A stretch of 64,000 nucleotides of DNA from Erwinia endophytica (GCF_009295515.1 NZ_RQVV01000015.1:1-64000); one strand, 5' to 3'. Numbered from the stretch's first letter, positions 26,162 through 36,483 are shown. Notes: generated from the letters alone by a model not told the origin. Numbers and translations are program-made.

Positions 26162-26339
26162 ATATATCCTGAATTTTTCGAGTTGCAGGACAAAAACGCC
26201 AAGGTGTTTTTGCATAGTACAGGTACTGGTTCCGCAGGATTGAAGCTGTCAGGCTGAATCGTGCGGTAAACGAGCGACCCCCTTAAGTCAGGGGTGAGTA
26301 AATGCAGTCAGGACTTATGCAGCTTGAAATATGACGGAG
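26162..26339. repeat. ERIC-like repeat between atpD and atpC
   Basis: The segment opens with a sequence like the ERIC terminus (ATTTTTCGAGTTGCAGGA) and closes with its counterpart (TGCAGCTTGAAATATGACGG). The centre keeps AAGTCAGGGGTGAG, close to the ERIC core. At about 178 bp it is longer than the usual 127 bp, so it appears to carry an internal insertion and has diverged. It lies inside the atp transcript and would form a long hairpin in the mRNA upstream of atpC. Confidence 0.7.
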
Positions 26340-26361
26340 AGAGTTTCCCTGGAGGTTAACT

Positions 26362-26781
26362 ATGGCCATGACTTATCACCTGGATGTTGTCAGCGCAGAA
26401 CAGCAGATGTTCTCCGGTCTTGTACAGAAAATCCAGGTGTCAGGTAGCGAGGGTGAGTTGGGGATTTATCCTGGACATGCCCCGCTGCTGACCGCCATTA
26501 AACCTGGTATGGTTCACATCGTTAAACAGCAGGGCGAAGAAGAGTATATTTATCTCTCCGGCGGCGTGCTGGAAGTACAACCTGGTGCGGTGACCGTGCT
26601 GGTTGATACGGCGATTCGCGGGACTGATCTTGATGAAGCCCGCGCACTGGAGGCGAAACGTCGCGCCGAAGAGCACATGAGCAGCTCTCACGGTGATGTG
26701 GACTTCGCGACCGCATCAGCTGAATTGTCTAAAGCGATCGCCAAATTGCGGGTGATTGAGTTGACCAAAAAAGCGATGTAA
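26362..26781 (+). CDS. atpC: F-ATP synthase subunit epsilon
   Basis: Regulatory subunit of F1, 139 aa, that inhibits ATP hydrolysis through its C-terminal helices. It begins [19 protein letters not shown] and ends [11 protein letters not shown], almost as in E. coli. The ribosome-binding site CTGGAGGTTAACT is strong. It is the last gene of the operon and is followed at once by an intrinsic terminator. Confidence 0.97.
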   Translation: MAMTYHLDVVSAEQQMFSGLVQKIQVSGSEGELGIYPGHAPLLTAIKPGMVHIVKQQGEEEYIYLSGGVLEVQPGAVTVLVDTAIRGTDLDEARALEAKRRAEEHMSSSHGDVDFATASAELSKAIAKLRVIELTKKAM

Positions 26782-26799
26782 CTCAGGTTTAAGCGACAG

Positions 26800-26833
26800 A
26801 ATGCCAGTCAGGAAACTGACTGGCATTTTTTTT
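26800..26833 (+). terminator. atp operon terminator
   Basis: An 11-bp perfect stem (26800-26810 with 26817-26827) with a 6-nt loop is followed by eight Ts. It is a textbook intrinsic terminator just after atpC. Confidence 0.95.
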
Positions 26834-26979
26834 ACCTGATATCAGGGCGGACAAAGGATGAAAATTATGCCGCCAGGCGTTACTTTGTCTGTTGGGCTAT
26901 TTTTGGGGAGAGAAAAAAGTAGTAATTTTGCCCTTTAGCCGTTTTACTTCCGTCTATTAACAGAATGATCAGGATATCT

Positions 26980-28350
26980 ATGTCTAACAGCGCGATGAGC
27001 GTGGTGATCCTTGCCGCAGGCAAGGGGACCCGTATGTATTCCAACCTGCCAAAAGTGTTGCATCTGCTTGCGGGTAAACCCATGGTGCAGCATGTCATTG
27101 ATACCGCCAATGGTGTGGGAGCAGACAGGATTCATCTGGTTTATGGCCATGGTGGGGAGCTTTTGCAGTCAACCTTAACTGATCCCGCTTTGAATTGGGT
27201 ATTGCAGGATGAGCAATTGGGTACCGGGCATGCTATGCAGCAGGCTGCGCCGCACTTTGCTGACGACGAAGACATTCTGATGTTGTATGGCGATGTACCA
27301 CTGATTTCTGTTGAGACGCTAAAACGGTTGCGCGCAGCGAAACCGAAGGGGGGGATCGCGCTACTAACGGTTATTCTGGATAATCCAGGCGGTTATGGTC
27401 GTATTATCCGTAAGAATGGTGTGGTAGTGGGGATCGTAGAGCAGAAAGATGCCTCGCCGGAGCAGTTAACTATCAATGAAATTAATACCGGTATCCTGGT
27501 AGCCACTGGTGCGGACCTGAAGCGCTGGCTGAGCAAGCTGACCAACAACAACGCGCAGGGGGAGTATTACATTACCGATATCATTGCCCTTGCTCATCAG
27601 GAAGGTCGGATTATTGAAGCGGTGCATCCTTCCCGCACCACTGAAACGGATGGAGTTAATAATCGTCTGCAACTGGCAACCCTGGAACGCGTCTGGCAGG
27701 CTGAACAGGCAGAAAAGCTACTGCTGGCTGGAGTGATGCTGAATGATCCCGCCCGTTTTGATCTCAGAGGCGAGCTTATTCACGGTCGTGACGTAGTGAT
27801 TGATACTAACGTCATTATTGAAGGTAAGGTGACGCTCGGCGACCGGGTGAAGATCGGCAGCGGTTGTGTGCTGAAAAACTGCGTTATTGGTGATGATTGC
27901 GAAATCAGCCCTTACAGTGTGCTGGAAAATGCCGAACTGGCCGCGGCCTGTACGGTAGGCCCGTTCGCCCGTTTGCGCCCGGGAACCATGCTGGATGAGG
28001 GCGCGCACGTGGGTAACTTCGTCGAAATGAAAAAAGCCATGCTGGGCAAAGGGTCTAAAGCGGGTCATTTAAGTTATCTGGGCGATGCGGAGATTGGGGC
28101 TAATGTGAATATTGGCGCTGGCACGATTACTTGTAATTACGATGGTGCGAATAAGTCGCTGACTGTGATTGGCGATAACGTGTTCGTCGGATCTGATACT
28201 CAACTGGTGGCGCCTGTGACGGTTGCTACTGGCGCCACCATTGCAGCAGGCACCACGGTGATGAAAGACGTTACAGCGGAAGGTCTGGTGTATAACCGTA
28301 AAGATCAACAGCTGAAAACCGGCTGGCAGCGGCCGGTGAAAAAGAAATAG
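26980..28350 (+). CDS. glmU: Bifunctional GlmU, UDP-GlcNAc synthesis
   Basis: Bifunctional enzyme, 456 aa, making UDP-N-acetylglucosamine for peptidoglycan and LPS. The N-terminal uridyltransferase domain has [11 protein letters not shown] and [11 protein letters not shown]. The C-terminal left-handed beta helix does the GlcN-1-P acetylation (hexapeptide repeats and [13 protein letters not shown]). I use the ATG at 26980 ([14 protein letters not shown]), behind AGGATATCT, rather than an in-frame ATG five codons upstream. The C-terminus varies from E. coli but ends with the same PVKKK. Confidence 0.96.
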   Translation: MSNSAMSVVILAAGKGTRMYSNLPKVLHLLAGKPMVQHVIDTANGVGADRIHLVYGHGGELLQSTLTDPALNWVLQDEQLGTGHAMQQAAPHFADDEDILMLYGDVPLISVETLKRLRAAKPKGGIALLTVILDNPGGYGRIIRKNGVVVGIVEQKDASPEQLTINEINTGILVATGADLKRWLSKLTNNNAQGEYYITDIIALAHQEGRIIEAVHPSRTTETDGVNNRLQLATLERVWQAEQAEKLLLAGVMLNDPARFDLRGELIHGRDVVIDTNVIIEGKVTLGDRVKIGSGCVLKNCVIGDDCEISPYSVLENAELAAACTVGPFARLRPGTMLDEGAHVGNFVEMKKAMLGKGSKAGHLSYLGDAEIGANVNIGAGTITCNYDGANKSLTVIGDNVFVGSDTQLVAPVTVATGATIAAGTTVMKDVTAEGLVYNRKDQQLKTGWQRPVKKK

Positions 28351-28385
28351 TCTTTTGTTTTTTTATAAAAATTAAAGCAGTCATC

Positions 28386-28492
28386 GCCTAAATAATTCGA
28401 GTTGCAGGAAGGCGGCCAGCGAGTAAATCTCAGGTAAGTGACGGGGGATGCTTGTGCAGCCAACGTGCCTGCAACTTGCAGTATCAAGGGTA
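28386..28492. repeat. ERIC element between glmU and glmS
   Basis: The left end (CCTAAATAATTCGAGTTGCA and the following GGAAGGCGGC) is the exact complement of the canonical ERIC right end. The centre has CAGGTAAGTGACGGGGG and the right end CCTGCAACTTGCAGTATCAA. At about 107 bp it is slightly shorter than the 127-bp consensus. It lies in the glmU-glmS mRNA spacer. Confidence 0.9.
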
Positions 28493-28602
28493 AATAAAAA
28501 TAACCCCACTCTCTACAAGGCTCGGGGAACCGGTCAATACCGGGCAATCAGGTCAGAAGACAAAGTTAATGGCCTACGCGCCATGACGTCAGGAAAAACA
28601 AT

Positions 28603-30435
28603 ATGTGTGGAATTGTAGGTGCAGTAGCACAACGTGATATCGCTGAAATCCTGCTTGAAGGGTTACGACGTCTGGAATACCGGGGTTATGACTCTGCCGG
28701 GTTGGCGGTGGTCTCCGCCGAAGGCGCGGTAACCCGTTTACGCCGTTTGGGTAAAGTGCAAAAACTGGCAGAAGCGGCGGAAAGTACGCCGCTGGTGGGG
28801 GGGACCGGGATTGCGCACACTCGCTGGGCAACGCACGGCGAACCTTCGGAAGCCAATGCTCATCCGCATCTTTCTGAACATATTATTATTGTTCACAACG
28901 GTATTATCGAAAACCATGAACCGCTGCGTGAGCAACTGATCGCCCGAGGTTATCATTTCACGTCCGAAACCGACACTGAAGTGGTCGCTCACCTGGTTCA
29001 CTGGGAACAAAAACAGTACGGTGGCTCGCTGCGTGAAGTGGTGCAGCGCATTATTCCACAACTGCGCGGTGCGTATGGCATGGTGATCCTCGATAGTCGC
29101 GATCCGTCGGTTCTGGTGGCTGCCCGTTCTGGTAGCCCGCTGGTGATTGGACGCGGAGTGGGGGAAAACTTTATTGCATCTGATCAACTGGCGTTACTGC
29201 CGGTTACCCGTCGTTTTATCTACCTGGAAGAGGGTGATATTGCTGAGATCTCCCGCCGTGAAGTGACTATCTTTGATCGTTGTGGCGAGAAGGTGCAGCG
29301 CAGCGAAATTGAATCCAGCGTGCAGTACGATGCCGGTGATAAGGGAATTTATCGCCACTATATGCAGAAAGAAATTTATGAGCAGCCGATGGCGATCAAA
29401 AACACCCTGAGTGGGCGTTTTAGCCATGGTGAAGTTGATTTATCCGAGCTGGGGCCTGATGCCAGCCAATTACTGGCGCAGGTTGAGCATATCCAGATCG
29501 TGGCATGCGGTACCTCTTACAACTCCGGCATGGTTTCCCGCTACTGGTTTGAAGCGTTGGCGAATATCCCCTGTGATGTAGAGATTGCTTCTGAGTTTCG
29601 CTATCGCAAATCGGCGGTACGTAAGAACAGCCTGCTGATTACCCTTTCGCAGTCTGGCGAAACGGCGGATACGCTGGGGGCATTGCGTCTGTCAAAAGAA
29701 CTGGGCTACCTGGGATCGCTGGCTATCTGTAATGTGGCGGGATCTTCGCTGGTACGTGAGTCCGATCTGGCGTTGATGACTAAAGCCGGTACCGAAATCG
29801 GTGTGGCGTCCACCAAAGCTTTCACTACCCAGTTAACCGTATTGTTAATGCTGGTGGCGAAAATTGGACGTTTGAAAGGCATGGCTCCGCAAATTGAGCA
29901 TGATATTGTTCATGGCCTGCAGGCATTGCCAAGCCGTATTGAGCAGATGCTGTCACAGGACAAGTTGATTGAAACGCTGGCGGAAGATTTCTCAGACAAA
30001 CATCACGCGTTGTTCCTTGGTCGTGGCGATCAGTATCCGATTGCTATGGAAGGGGCGCTGAAGCTAAAAGAGATCTCCTACATCCATGCTGAAGCTTATG
30101 CGGCGGGCGAACTGAAGCACGGCCCGCTGGCGTTAATCGATGCGGATATGCCGGTGATTGTGGTGGCGCCGAAAAATGAGCTGCTGGAAAAATTGAAGTC
30201 GAATATTGAAGAGGTACGCGCCCGTGGTGGCCTGCTGTATGTCTTTGCGGAACAGGACGCGGGTTTCAGTGACAGCGAAGGAATGCGTATCGTTCCTCTG
30301 CCGCATGTTGAAGAGATCATTGCGCCAATTTTCTACACTATCCCTTTGCAGCTGCTGTCCTATCATGTTGCGCTGATTAAAGGCACTGATGTCGATCAGC
30401 CGCGGAACCTGGCGAAGTCAGTCACTGTCGAGTAA
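28603..30435 (+). CDS. glmS: Glutamine-fructose-6-phosphate aminotransferase GlmS
   Basis: Makes glucosamine 6-phosphate, the first step toward UDP-GlcNAc; 610 aa. The catalytic Cys2 nucleophile of the glutaminase domain is in [12 protein letters not shown], and two SIS isomerase domains follow ([17 protein letters not shown]). The C-terminus ends [15 protein letters not shown], which encodes the region recognised by the Tn7 targeting protein. In E. coli glmS is regulated by the small RNA GlmZ acting on the glmUS mRNA. Downstream, pstS is displaced by about 11 kb of accessory genes. Confidence 0.97.
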   Translation: MCGIVGAVAQRDIAEILLEGLRRLEYRGYDSAGLAVVSAEGAVTRLRRLGKVQKLAEAAESTPLVGGTGIAHTRWATHGEPSEANAHPHLSEHIIIVHNGIIENHEPLREQLIARGYHFTSETDTEVVAHLVHWEQKQYGGSLREVVQRIIPQLRGAYGMVILDSRDPSVLVAARSGSPLVIGRGVGENFIASDQLALLPVTRRFIYLEEGDIAEISRREVTIFDRCGEKVQRSEIESSVQYDAGDKGIYRHYMQKEIYEQPMAIKNTLSGRFSHGEVDLSELGPDASQLLAQVEHIQIVACGTSYNSGMVSRYWFEALANIPCDVEIASEFRYRKSAVRKNSLLITLSQSGETADTLGALRLSKELGYLGSLAICNVAGSSLVRESDLALMTKAGTEIGVASTKAFTTQLTVLLMLVAKIGRLKGMAPQIEHDIVHGLQALPSRIEQMLSQDKLIETLAEDFSDKHHALFLGRGDQYPIAMEGALKLKEISYIHAEAYAAGELKHGPLALIDADMPVIVVAPKNELLEKLKSNIEEVRARGGLLYVFAEQDAGFSDSEGMRIVPLPHVEEIIAPIFYTIPLQLLSYHVALIKGTDVDQPRNLAKSVTVE

Positions 30436-30449
30436 TACGGCGTGGCGAT

Positions 30450-30493
30450 TAGGGATATATATACCCTGCAATTTTTGAAGTATTAAGGGTATA
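30450..30493. repeat. ERIC terminus remnant after glmS
   Basis: A run reading TATACCCTTAATACTTC on the minus strand, followed by an AATTGCAGGG-like stretch, resembles one ERIC end only. The rest of the element is absent. Confidence 0.5.
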
Positions 30494-30511
30494 AATCGGT
30501 GAACTGAACCC

Positions 30512-30550
30512 ATCCGGTAATGCTGCTCAAAAAGCATACCGGATTTTTTT
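30512..30550 (+). terminator. glmUS terminator
   Basis: ATCCGGTAATGCT pairs with AGCATACCGGAT with one bulged base, and seven Ts follow. It ends the glmS transcript and lies 70 bp before the 3' end of the opposing mocR-like gene. Confidence 0.9.
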
Positions 30551-30620
30551 ATGGACTGCCCCTGGTTTCCGGGACGGTTCAAAAAAACAGGATGAAACGT
30601 GATGAGCCGCTTATGTCACT

Positions 30621-32024
30621 CTAACGGATCATGCTCGCAAAGTGGTGCGGATGCTCAAGCATTTCCGCCACGGTCTTCAGACTCTCTTCACATTGTTCTC
30701 GTGATGCCGTGCCGCCGAGACAAAGACGCAGGGCATCGGGTGGATTGTTATCGGTACAGAATGCGGCGCTGGATACCGCGCTGACACCTTGTTCACGCAA
30801 TTTCACTGCGGCATCAGAGGGATTCCAGTTTAATGCTTTAGGTAACGGTAGCCAGAGATGAAAACCCTCGGCATCAGCCCGGAAAGGGATGCCCGCCAGA
30901 TAGTGTGAAGCCAGCTGTTGACGGATGCGGGCTTCCTGACGGATTGCCAGCAGCATACGTTCAGCCGTGCCGTCAGTTATCCATTGGCGTGCCAGCGCAT
31001 TAGTGAATGGACTGGACATGACCGTGAGTGCGCGCAGTGCGCCAGCCAGCAACTGGGTTGCCCGTTTACCGGGGCCTTTGACATAGGCGATGCGTAAACC
31101 CGGCCCAAAGCATTTCGACATACCGGTGACATACCAGCTAATTTCAGGTACCAGTTCGGTAAACGTTGGCAGTGTTTTTTGTGGTAACGCGGCGTAAGCA
31201 TCATCTTCAATTATCGGAACACTATAACGTCGGGCGATTTCAGCCAGCGATTCCCGGCGGTGCAGCGGGATAGTCAGGGTCGAGGGATTTTGCAGTGTGG
31301 GGTTGATATAAAAAGCGCTGACGCCGCCCAGCCGGCAACGATCTTCAAAAGCCCGCGGCAGGGGACCATTTTCATCACAGGGCAGGGCATGCAGCGAAAT
31401 ATTAAGCTGGCTGGCGATCGCTTTTATCCCCGGATACACCAGGTCACTCAGGCATATCGTGCCGCCTTTACGCCCCAGCAGGGTTAGCAGTCCCACCAAT
31501 ACGCTATGAATACCAGGGCATACCAGTACTTCTTCAATGTCACGAACCTTCAGACTGCGTTGTAGCCAGTGGATGGCCACGTTTTTATCTTCCGCCGTGC
31601 CGCCGAAATCCTGATAACGCATCAGGCTTAACATATCGCTATTGTTGAACAGGTTTAACGCTCCGCTGCGCATGGCTTCTTCCAGCACTATTCCTTCTGG
31701 CTCGATCGGCGCATTCATGGTCATCTCATAGCTACTGCCGCCGTTGAGGGGAATACCCGGCACCTTACCCCGGACAAAACTGCCGGTGCCAGGGCGAGAG
31801 TCAATCAGTCCGCGGCGTCTGGCTTCCGCGTATCCTCGCGTCACGGTGGTGTAATTGAGAGCGAGGACTAACGCTAAATCGCGCAGTGGCGGCAACCGAT
31901 CGCGAGGCTGTAATTCGCCGCTGTTAATTCCTTCCGCAATCAGGTCAGCAATCAACAGGTAAGCCGGTCGTTGTGATTGCTGTTGCAGTTTTTGCGCCCA
32001 GCGCGAATACAACGTTGTGGTCAT
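30621..32024 (-). CDS. MocR-type PLP-dependent transcriptional regulator
   Basis: Fusion of a GntR-like winged helix (about residues 15-90; LIADLIAEGINSGELQPRDRLPPLRDLA, then NYTTVTRGYAEARRRGLI) to a type I aminotransferase-like domain, the MocR/PdxR architecture; 467 aa. The PLP-binding lysine is in WYVTGMSKCFGPGLRIAYV and the cofactor Asp in PIIEDDAYAAL. It is divergent from the Nit1C cluster across a 370-bp region that holds direct repeats suited to MocR binding. I infer it controls that cluster in response to PLP or an amino-containing ligand. The known Nit1C clusters I recall use a different regulator type. Confidence 0.85.
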   Translation of the reverse strand: MTTTLYSRWAQKLQQQSQRPAYLLIADLIAEGINSGELQPRDRLPPLRDLALVLALNYTTVTRGYAEARRRGLIDSRPGTGSFVRGKVPGIPLNGGSSYEMTMNAPIEPEGIVLEEAMRSGALNLFNNSDMLSLMRYQDFGGTAEDKNVAIHWLQRSLKVRDIEEVLVCPGIHSVLVGLLTLLGRKGGTICLSDLVYPGIKAIASQLNISLHALPCDENGPLPRAFEDRCRLGGVSAFYINPTLQNPSTLTIPLHRRESLAEIARRYSVPIIEDDAYAALPQKTLPTFTELVPEISWYVTGMSKCFGPGLRIAYVKGPGKRATQLLAGALRALTVMSSPFTNALARQWITDGTAERMLLAIRQEARIRQQLASHYLAGIPFRADAEGFHLWLPLPKALNWNPSDAAVKLREQGVSAVSSAAFCTDNNPPDALRLCLGGTASREQCEESLKTVAEMLEHPHHFASMIR

Positions 32025-32095
32025 CGACCATCCTCACCATCAGCCAAAGAAAAGATATTGATGGCACATAACAACATGGTAAATCAATAAAAAAA

Positions 32096-32277
32096 TTGAT
32101 TGCATCATTGATTGCATATTGATTAAAAATTGTGTGCATAAATGGTGCAAAAAAGCGTCGTTTTGGTGCAAATAATCAGCACTGAACCGACGGGGAATAC
32201 GGTAGTTTGAGGGGATAAAGTGGACTGGAAATTTTTTTTGCCGTTTATTTGAGCAAATGATGGGCGGTTGATTGCAT
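32096..32277. promoter_or_regulatory. TTGATTGCAT repeats between the MocR gene and the nit cluster
   Basis: TTGATTGCAT occurs three times in the same orientation: 32096-32105, 32108-32117 and 32268-32277. A partial fourth copy (TTGATT) lies at 32119-32124, and two GGTGCAAA motifs lie at about 32144 and 32165. The first two are spaced about one helical turn apart. MocR proteins bind direct repeats of this kind, so these are the likely operators for autoregulation and for control of the cluster. Confidence 0.6.
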
Positions 32278-32394
32278 CCCCTTTTTTTACACTGGCACGG
32301 GGGTTGCTGAGTCTCTGTCATGCAGGGCAAAAAATTGCACTGCTAAGGGGAGCGATCCGTTCCTGAGAGAGACAATAATATTCTGGAGCACACC

Positions 32395-32877
32395 ATGCCA
32401 ACAGTGACCATGCCCGCCCATAAATCCGGTGATTTCCTGGTTGATTACGAAGAGAAAGTGTTTGAAGACGTAAAAGCGGAACCCGGCCAGAAAGCTCTGG
32501 TGACCTTTCATACCGTGGCATTTGAGGGCTCAATTGGCTTCGTTAATATGCTGCAAGCCACCCGTTTATTACGCAAAGGGTTTGAAACGTCGATTCTGTT
32601 GTACGGACCCGGAGTGACGCTTGGCGTACAGCGCGGTTTCCCGACCCTGGGAGCGGAAGCCTTTCCCGGTCATCAAAATTACAATAATCAACTGACCAAA
32701 TTTATGGCGGAAGGCGGCAAAGTCTATGCCTGCCGTTTTGCTTTGCAAGCGTTGTATGGCCACGGTGAACCCTCGCTGATTGAAGGTATTCGCCCAATCA
32801 ACCCGCTGGACGTGCTGGACCTCAAATTGCTGCACAGCCGTGATAACGCGCTGATCATTGACACCTGGACAATGTAA
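32395..32877 (+). CDS. MSMEG_0572/Sll0783 family protein (Nit1C cluster)
   Basis: First gene of the nitrilase cluster, 160 aa and soluble. It matches the MSMEG_0572/Sll0783 family, whose members always stand just upstream of the Nit6803-type nitrilase; the Synechocystis gene is linked to nitrogen-starvation behaviour. Visible landmarks are [22 protein letters not shown] and [16 protein letters not shown], resembling a DsrE-like small fold. Biochemical function is unknown. The ribosome-binding site CTGGAGCACACC is strong, and the next gene starts 12 bp later. Confidence 0.8.
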   Translation: MPTVTMPAHKSGDFLVDYEEKVFEDVKAEPGQKALVTFHTVAFEGSIGFVNMLQATRLLRKGFETSILLYGPGVTLGVQRGFPTLGAEAFPGHQNYNNQLTKFMAEGGKVYACRFALQALYGHGEPSLIEGIRPINPLDVLDLKLLHSRDNALIIDTWTM

Positions 32878-32889
32878 CGGAGGCGCGTT

Positions 32890-33888
32890 ATGGCTCAGTC
32901 ACGCATCGTGCGTGCCGCCGCCGTTCAGATCGCGCCGGATCTGCATGAGGCCAGCAAAACACTGGCCCGTGTTCTTGATGCGATAGATCAGGCTGCTGCA
33001 CAAGGCGCGGAGATCGTGGTTTTTCCTGAAACCTTTATCCCGTATTACCCTTATTTTTCCTTTATCACTCCGGCGATGACCGCCGGTAAAGCACACCTGA
33101 AACTCTATGATCAGGCCGTGGATGTGCCAGGGCCGATTACCCATGCGATAGCGGAGCGGGCTCGCTTACGCAGCGTGGTGGTGGTGGTGGGAGTCAACGA
33201 GCGCGATCACGGTACGCTCTATAACACCCAGTTGGTTTTCGATGCTAACGGCGAGCTGGTGCTTAAACGACGCAAAATTACGCCGACGTATCATGAGCGG
33301 ATGATCTGGGGACAGGGGGATGCCTCGGGGCTGAAGGTAGTCGGGACGGAAGTGGGACGTGTTGGGGCGCTGGCCTGCTGGGAGCACTATAACCCACTGG
33401 CTCGCTACAGTCTGATGACCCAGCATGAAGAAATTCATTGCAGCCAGTTCCCAGGCTCGTTAGTGGGGCCTGTTTTCGCTGAACAGATGGAGGTCACGAT
33501 TCGCCATCATGCTCTGGAGTCCGGTTGCTTTGTTATCAATGCCACCGGCTGGCTGGCTGATGAGCAAATAGAAGAACTCACCGCTGATCCGGCGTTACAA
33601 AAAGGGCTGCGTGGCGGTTGCCATACCGCAATCATTTCGCCGGAGGGGCGTCACCTGGCACCTCCGCTGACCGAAGGCGAAGGCATTCTGATTGCCGACC
33701 TTGATATGTCGCTGATAACCAAACGCAAACGCATGATGGATTCTGTCGGGCATTATGCACGACCGGAGTTACTCAGTTTGCAAATCAATGATCGTCCTGC
33801 CCATTACGCCGTTTACACATCGCAACTTGCAGGAGAGGAACATGAGCGCAGCCAAGCCGTCTCTGTCCAGACAACAACTGATAACTGA
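32890..33888 (+). CDS. Nit6803-type nitrilase (Nit1C cluster)
   Basis: Carbon-nitrogen hydrolase of the nitrilase superfamily, 332 aa. The catalytic triad is visible: E47 in [14 protein letters not shown]129 in [13 protein letters not shown], and C163 in [11 protein letters not shown]. The sequence around C163 and the neighbouring gene set place it with the Synechocystis Nit6803 group, which hydrolyses aliphatic and aromatic nitriles to acids and ammonia. Clusters of this type have been linked to growth on cyanide as nitrogen source in Pseudomonas. Its 3' end overlaps the next gene by 47 bp. The natural substrate here is unknown. Confidence 0.9.
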   Translation: MAQSRIVRAAAVQIAPDLHEASKTLARVLDAIDQAAAQGAEIVVFPETFIPYYPYFSFITPAMTAGKAHLKLYDQAVDVPGPITHAIAERARLRSVVVVVGVNERDHGTLYNTQLVFDANGELVLKRRKITPTYHERMIWGQGDASGLKVVGTEVGRVGALACWEHYNPLARYSLMTQHEEIHCSQFPGSLVGPVFAEQMEVTIRHHALESGCFVINATGWLADEQIEELTADPALQKGLRGGCHTAIISPEGRHLAPPLTEGEGILIADLDMSLITKRKRMMDSVGHYARPELLSLQINDRPAHYAVYTSQLAGEEHERSQAVSVQTTTDN

Positions 33889-34954
33889 ATTGCTGACCCA
33901 GGGCGTTCGGGTTGTGAACCCTTCCGGGCAACATGTTAGCCGGCAGGGCGGCGCGGGTCCGTCCGATCATCAGGCGATGACTCTCGACGGCGTCACGGTG
34001 ATGGTGCCGATTTATACCCAAAGCGCCCATCATTCGGCTTATGAAATTGAGCATGACGGCAGTCGTACACAGTTGCTGAAAAACGCCATTCCGGTACGCG
34101 ATATTACCGTCGCGCATAAACCGCGCTTTTATGATTTGCATACCGCAGAGGGGATACCCTATTCACAAATCGCCACGCTGCACGGTACTGACGTGCTGGC
34201 GACAACGGTTTTGCAGACCTGCATACGCTATGAAAATCGGGCCAAAGCCTGTCAGTTTTGCGCCATCGGACAGTCGCTGGCGGCAGGACGCACCATCGCG
34301 CGGAAAACACCGCAACAACTGGCGGAAGTCGCCAAAGCTGCGGTCGAACTTGACGGCGTAAAACACATGGTGATGACCACCGGCACGCCATCTGGCAGTG
34401 ATCGTGGCGCACGTATTATGGTGGAAAGTGCAGAGGCGATTAAGGCGGCGGTTTCTCTGCCTTTACAGGGGCAGTGCGAGCCACCTGGCGATCCCCTTTG
34501 GTTTCAGCGCATGAAGGATGCCGGTATTGATGCGCTGGGAATGCATCTGGAGGCCGTCACGCCGGAAGTCCGTGCGCGCATTATGCCGGGTAAAGCGCAG
34601 GTTTCACTGGAATATTACCTTGAGGCTTTTGCCGATGCGGTGGCGGTCTTTGGTCGAGGTCAAGTGAGTACTTACATTTTAGCCGGGCTGGGTGATACGC
34701 CGGAAGCGATCCTGTCGTTGTCAGAAACGCTGATAAAACTGGGGGTGTACCCGTTTGTGGTGCCATTTGTTCCGATCAGCGGCACGCCGCTGGCACACCA
34801 TCCCGCACCTGATGCCGCTTTCATGTCCCGCATTTTGCAGCCATTGGGCGCCATGCTGGGTGAAGCGCAATTGCGTTCCAGCGATATCAAAGCGGGCTGT
34901 GGTCGTTGTGGCGCCTGTTCCTCACTTTCCAGCTTCGAAAAGGCCGTTGCCTGA
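33842..34954 (+). CDS. MSMEG_0568 family radical SAM protein (Nit1C cluster)
   Basis: Radical SAM enzyme, 370 aa from the ATG at 33842 ([12 protein letters not shown]), chosen for its CAGGAGAGGAAC ribosome-binding site; an upstream in-frame ATG would put 29 odd residues inside the nitrilase gene. The cluster-binding cysteines appear as C127-X9-C137-X2-C140 ([15 protein letters not shown]), not the usual CX3CX2C. Downstream are [10 protein letters not shown] and a biotin-synthase-like barrel with CEPPGDPLW. The C-terminus has a second Cys group, [11 protein letters not shown], possibly an auxiliary cluster. The product is unknown; it presumably modifies a nitrile-related substrate. Confidence 0.85.
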   Translation: MSAAKPSLSRQQLITELLTQGVRVVNPSGQHVSRQGGAGPSDHQAMTLDGVTVMVPIYTQSAHHSAYEIEHDGSRTQLLKNAIPVRDITVAHKPRFYDLHTAEGIPYSQIATLHGTDVLATTVLQTCIRYENRAKACQFCAIGQSLAAGRTIARKTPQQLAEVAKAAVELDGVKHMVMTTGTPSGSDRGARIMVESAEAIKAAVSLPLQGQCEPPGDPLWFQRMKDAGIDALGMHLEAVTPEVRARIMPGKAQVSLEYYLEAFADAVAVFGRGQVSTYILAGLGDTPEAILSLSETLIKLGVYPFVVPFVPISGTPLAHHPAPDAAFMSRILQPLGAMLGEAQLRSSDIKAGCGRCGACSSLSSFEKAVA

Positions 34955-34963
34955 GGAGGAGAG

Positions 34964-35527
34964 ATGTTCAGCTATCCCAATTACACCGTGAAGTGGGTGA
35001 CGTTGCCATGGGAACGCGAGCAGGCTTATGCGTTACGACGGCAGATATTTTGTCAGGAACAGGCTCTGTTTGCCGGGGATGATCGGGACATGATTGACGA
35101 CCACGCGCAGTTGTTAGTGGCGTTAGGGGGATATGCGGGCTGGCACGAGGAAGTCGTGGGTACAGTGCGTATTCATCGTCGCGCTGAACGTGTCTGGTTT
35201 GGCTCACGCCTGGCGGTGGCTGAGCGCTTTCGCCGCCAGGGGCAACTCGGCTCGGCACTAATCCGTCTGGCGGTCAGCAGTGCCAATGCGCTGGGGTGTG
35301 ACGCGTTTTATGCCGATGTGCAACAGCAAAATGAGAAGCTGTTTCGCCGTTTGCACTGGCATACGCTGGATAGTCTGACGCTGCGCGGTATCCCGCATGT
35401 CCGAATGCAGGCGGATTTAACGCACTATCCACCGTGTCACGATCCGCACAGCGGTATGGTACTGAATATCCGCCCCCGTATCAGTACGGGCGATCTGGCT
35501 CCACGTCTGACTGGCGGTGTGGCATGA
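34964..35527 (+). CDS. MSMEG_0567-type GNAT acetyltransferase (Nit1C cluster)
   Basis: GNAT-fold N-acetyltransferase, 187 aa. The acetyl-CoA loop is visible as SRLAVAERFRRQGQLGSALIRLAV (R/Q-x-x-G-x-G/A motif at RRQGQLG), preceded by VVGTVRIHRRAERVW. This family is confined to nitrilase clusters and is fused to an AIR-synthase-like domain in Mycobacterium; here the two parts are separate, overlapping genes. The ribosome-binding site is GAGGAGGAGAG. The acceptor amine is unknown. Confidence 0.82.
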   Translation: MFSYPNYTVKWVTLPWEREQAYALRRQIFCQEQALFAGDDRDMIDDHAQLLVALGGYAGWHEEVVGTVRIHRRAERVWFGSRLAVAERFRRQGQLGSALIRLAVSSANALGCDAFYADVQQQNEKLFRRLHWHTLDSLTLRGIPHVRMQADLTHYPPCHDPHSGMVLNIRPRISTGDLAPRLTGGVA

Positions 35528-36483
35528 GTCCCTCACTTGAAACCCTGCTGGCGCAGGTACGCGAACACCGCGGCATCGCGCATAAACGTGATATTCAGCA
35601 GGTTGCCGACGCATTAGCAGGAAGCTGGCCTCACCCTTTCGCCAACGGCGATGACAGCGCAGTCATCGCTGAGGGCGAAGGCTATCTGCTGCTGGCCATG
35701 GAGGGGTTTATCAACGATTTCGTGGCGATTGATCCCTGGTTTGCGGGGTGGTGTGGGGTGATGGTGAATGTCAGTGATATTGCCGCGATGGGCGGCCGGC
35801 CGCTGGCGGTGGTCAATGCGCTCTGGAGCGCTGATCAACCTCATGCCCGTGAAGTATTGGCCGGAATGCGCGCAGCTTCACAGGCCTATCAGGTGCCGGT
35901 GGTGGGGGGCCATACCAATTTACACAGCAACCAGCCGCAACTGGCGGTGGCGATAGCCGGGCGCGCCGGGCGTCTGCTCGACAGCTTTGCCGTCCAGGCC
36001 GGTCAGGAATTGCTGGTCGCCATCAATCTGGCTGGCAACTGGCATCCACCGGGCCTGAACTGGGATGCCGCAACCCAGGCCGATCCTGCCGGATTGCGCG
36101 CGGCGATTGAACTTCTGCCCGCTCTGGCTGAATCAGGAGTATTAGTCGCCGCGAAGGACATCAGCCAGGCGGGACTACTCGGCACGTTGGTGATGTTACT
36201 GGAGAGCGCGCAATGCGGTGCAACGCTGGATCTCGTCGCCATCCCCAAACCAGACCATTGTGACTGGCGCGACTGGTTATGTGCCTTTCCCAGCTTCGGT
36301 TTTTTACTGGTATGCGAATCAGCGCAACGTGAAGTGGTTATTAAGCGTTTTGCCGATTGTGGTATCAGCGCCGCGAAAGTGGGGATATTTCACCCCGAAA
36401 AAAAATTGATGGTTGAACGGCAGCATGAGTCTGCCTGTTTCTGGGATTTACACCATGAACCGCTGACCGGTATGCGCCGGTAG
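35524..36483 (+). CDS. Sll0787-type AIR-synthase-like protein (Nit1C cluster)
   Basis: AIR synthase/ThiL/SelD superfamily ATP-binding protein, 319 aa. Landmarks are the N-terminal GDDSAVIAEGEGYLLLAMEG (metal/ATP site), VMVNVSDIAAMGGRP and VVGGHTNLHS, followed by KDISQAGLLGTLVMLLES. The ATG at 35524 overlaps the stop of the GNAT gene (ATGA), which fits the fusion of these two proteins in other bacteria. It probably phosphorylates or activates a carboxyl or amide of the pathway intermediate; this is inference from the superfamily. Confidence 0.82.
   Translation: MSPSLETLLAQVREHRGIAHKRDIQQVADALAGSWPHPFANGDDSAVIAEGEGYLLLAMEGFINDFVAIDPWFAGWCGVMVNVSDIAAMGGRPLAVVNALWSADQPHAREVLAGMRAASQAYQVPVVGGHTNLHSNQPQLAVAIAGRAGRLLDSFAVQAGQELLVAINLAGNWHPPGLNWDAATQADPAGLRAAIELLPALAESGVLVAAKDISQAGLLGTLVMLLESAQCGATLDLVAIPKPDHCDWRDWLCAFPSFGFLLVCESAQREVVIKRFADCGISAAKVGIFHPEKKLMVERQHESACFWDLHHEPLTGMRR

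Noticed and set aside
30436-30620. Possible Tn7 insertion next to the glmS attachment region
   Set aside because: No tns genes and no Tn7 ends can be seen; only an ERIC remnant and a terminator are present.
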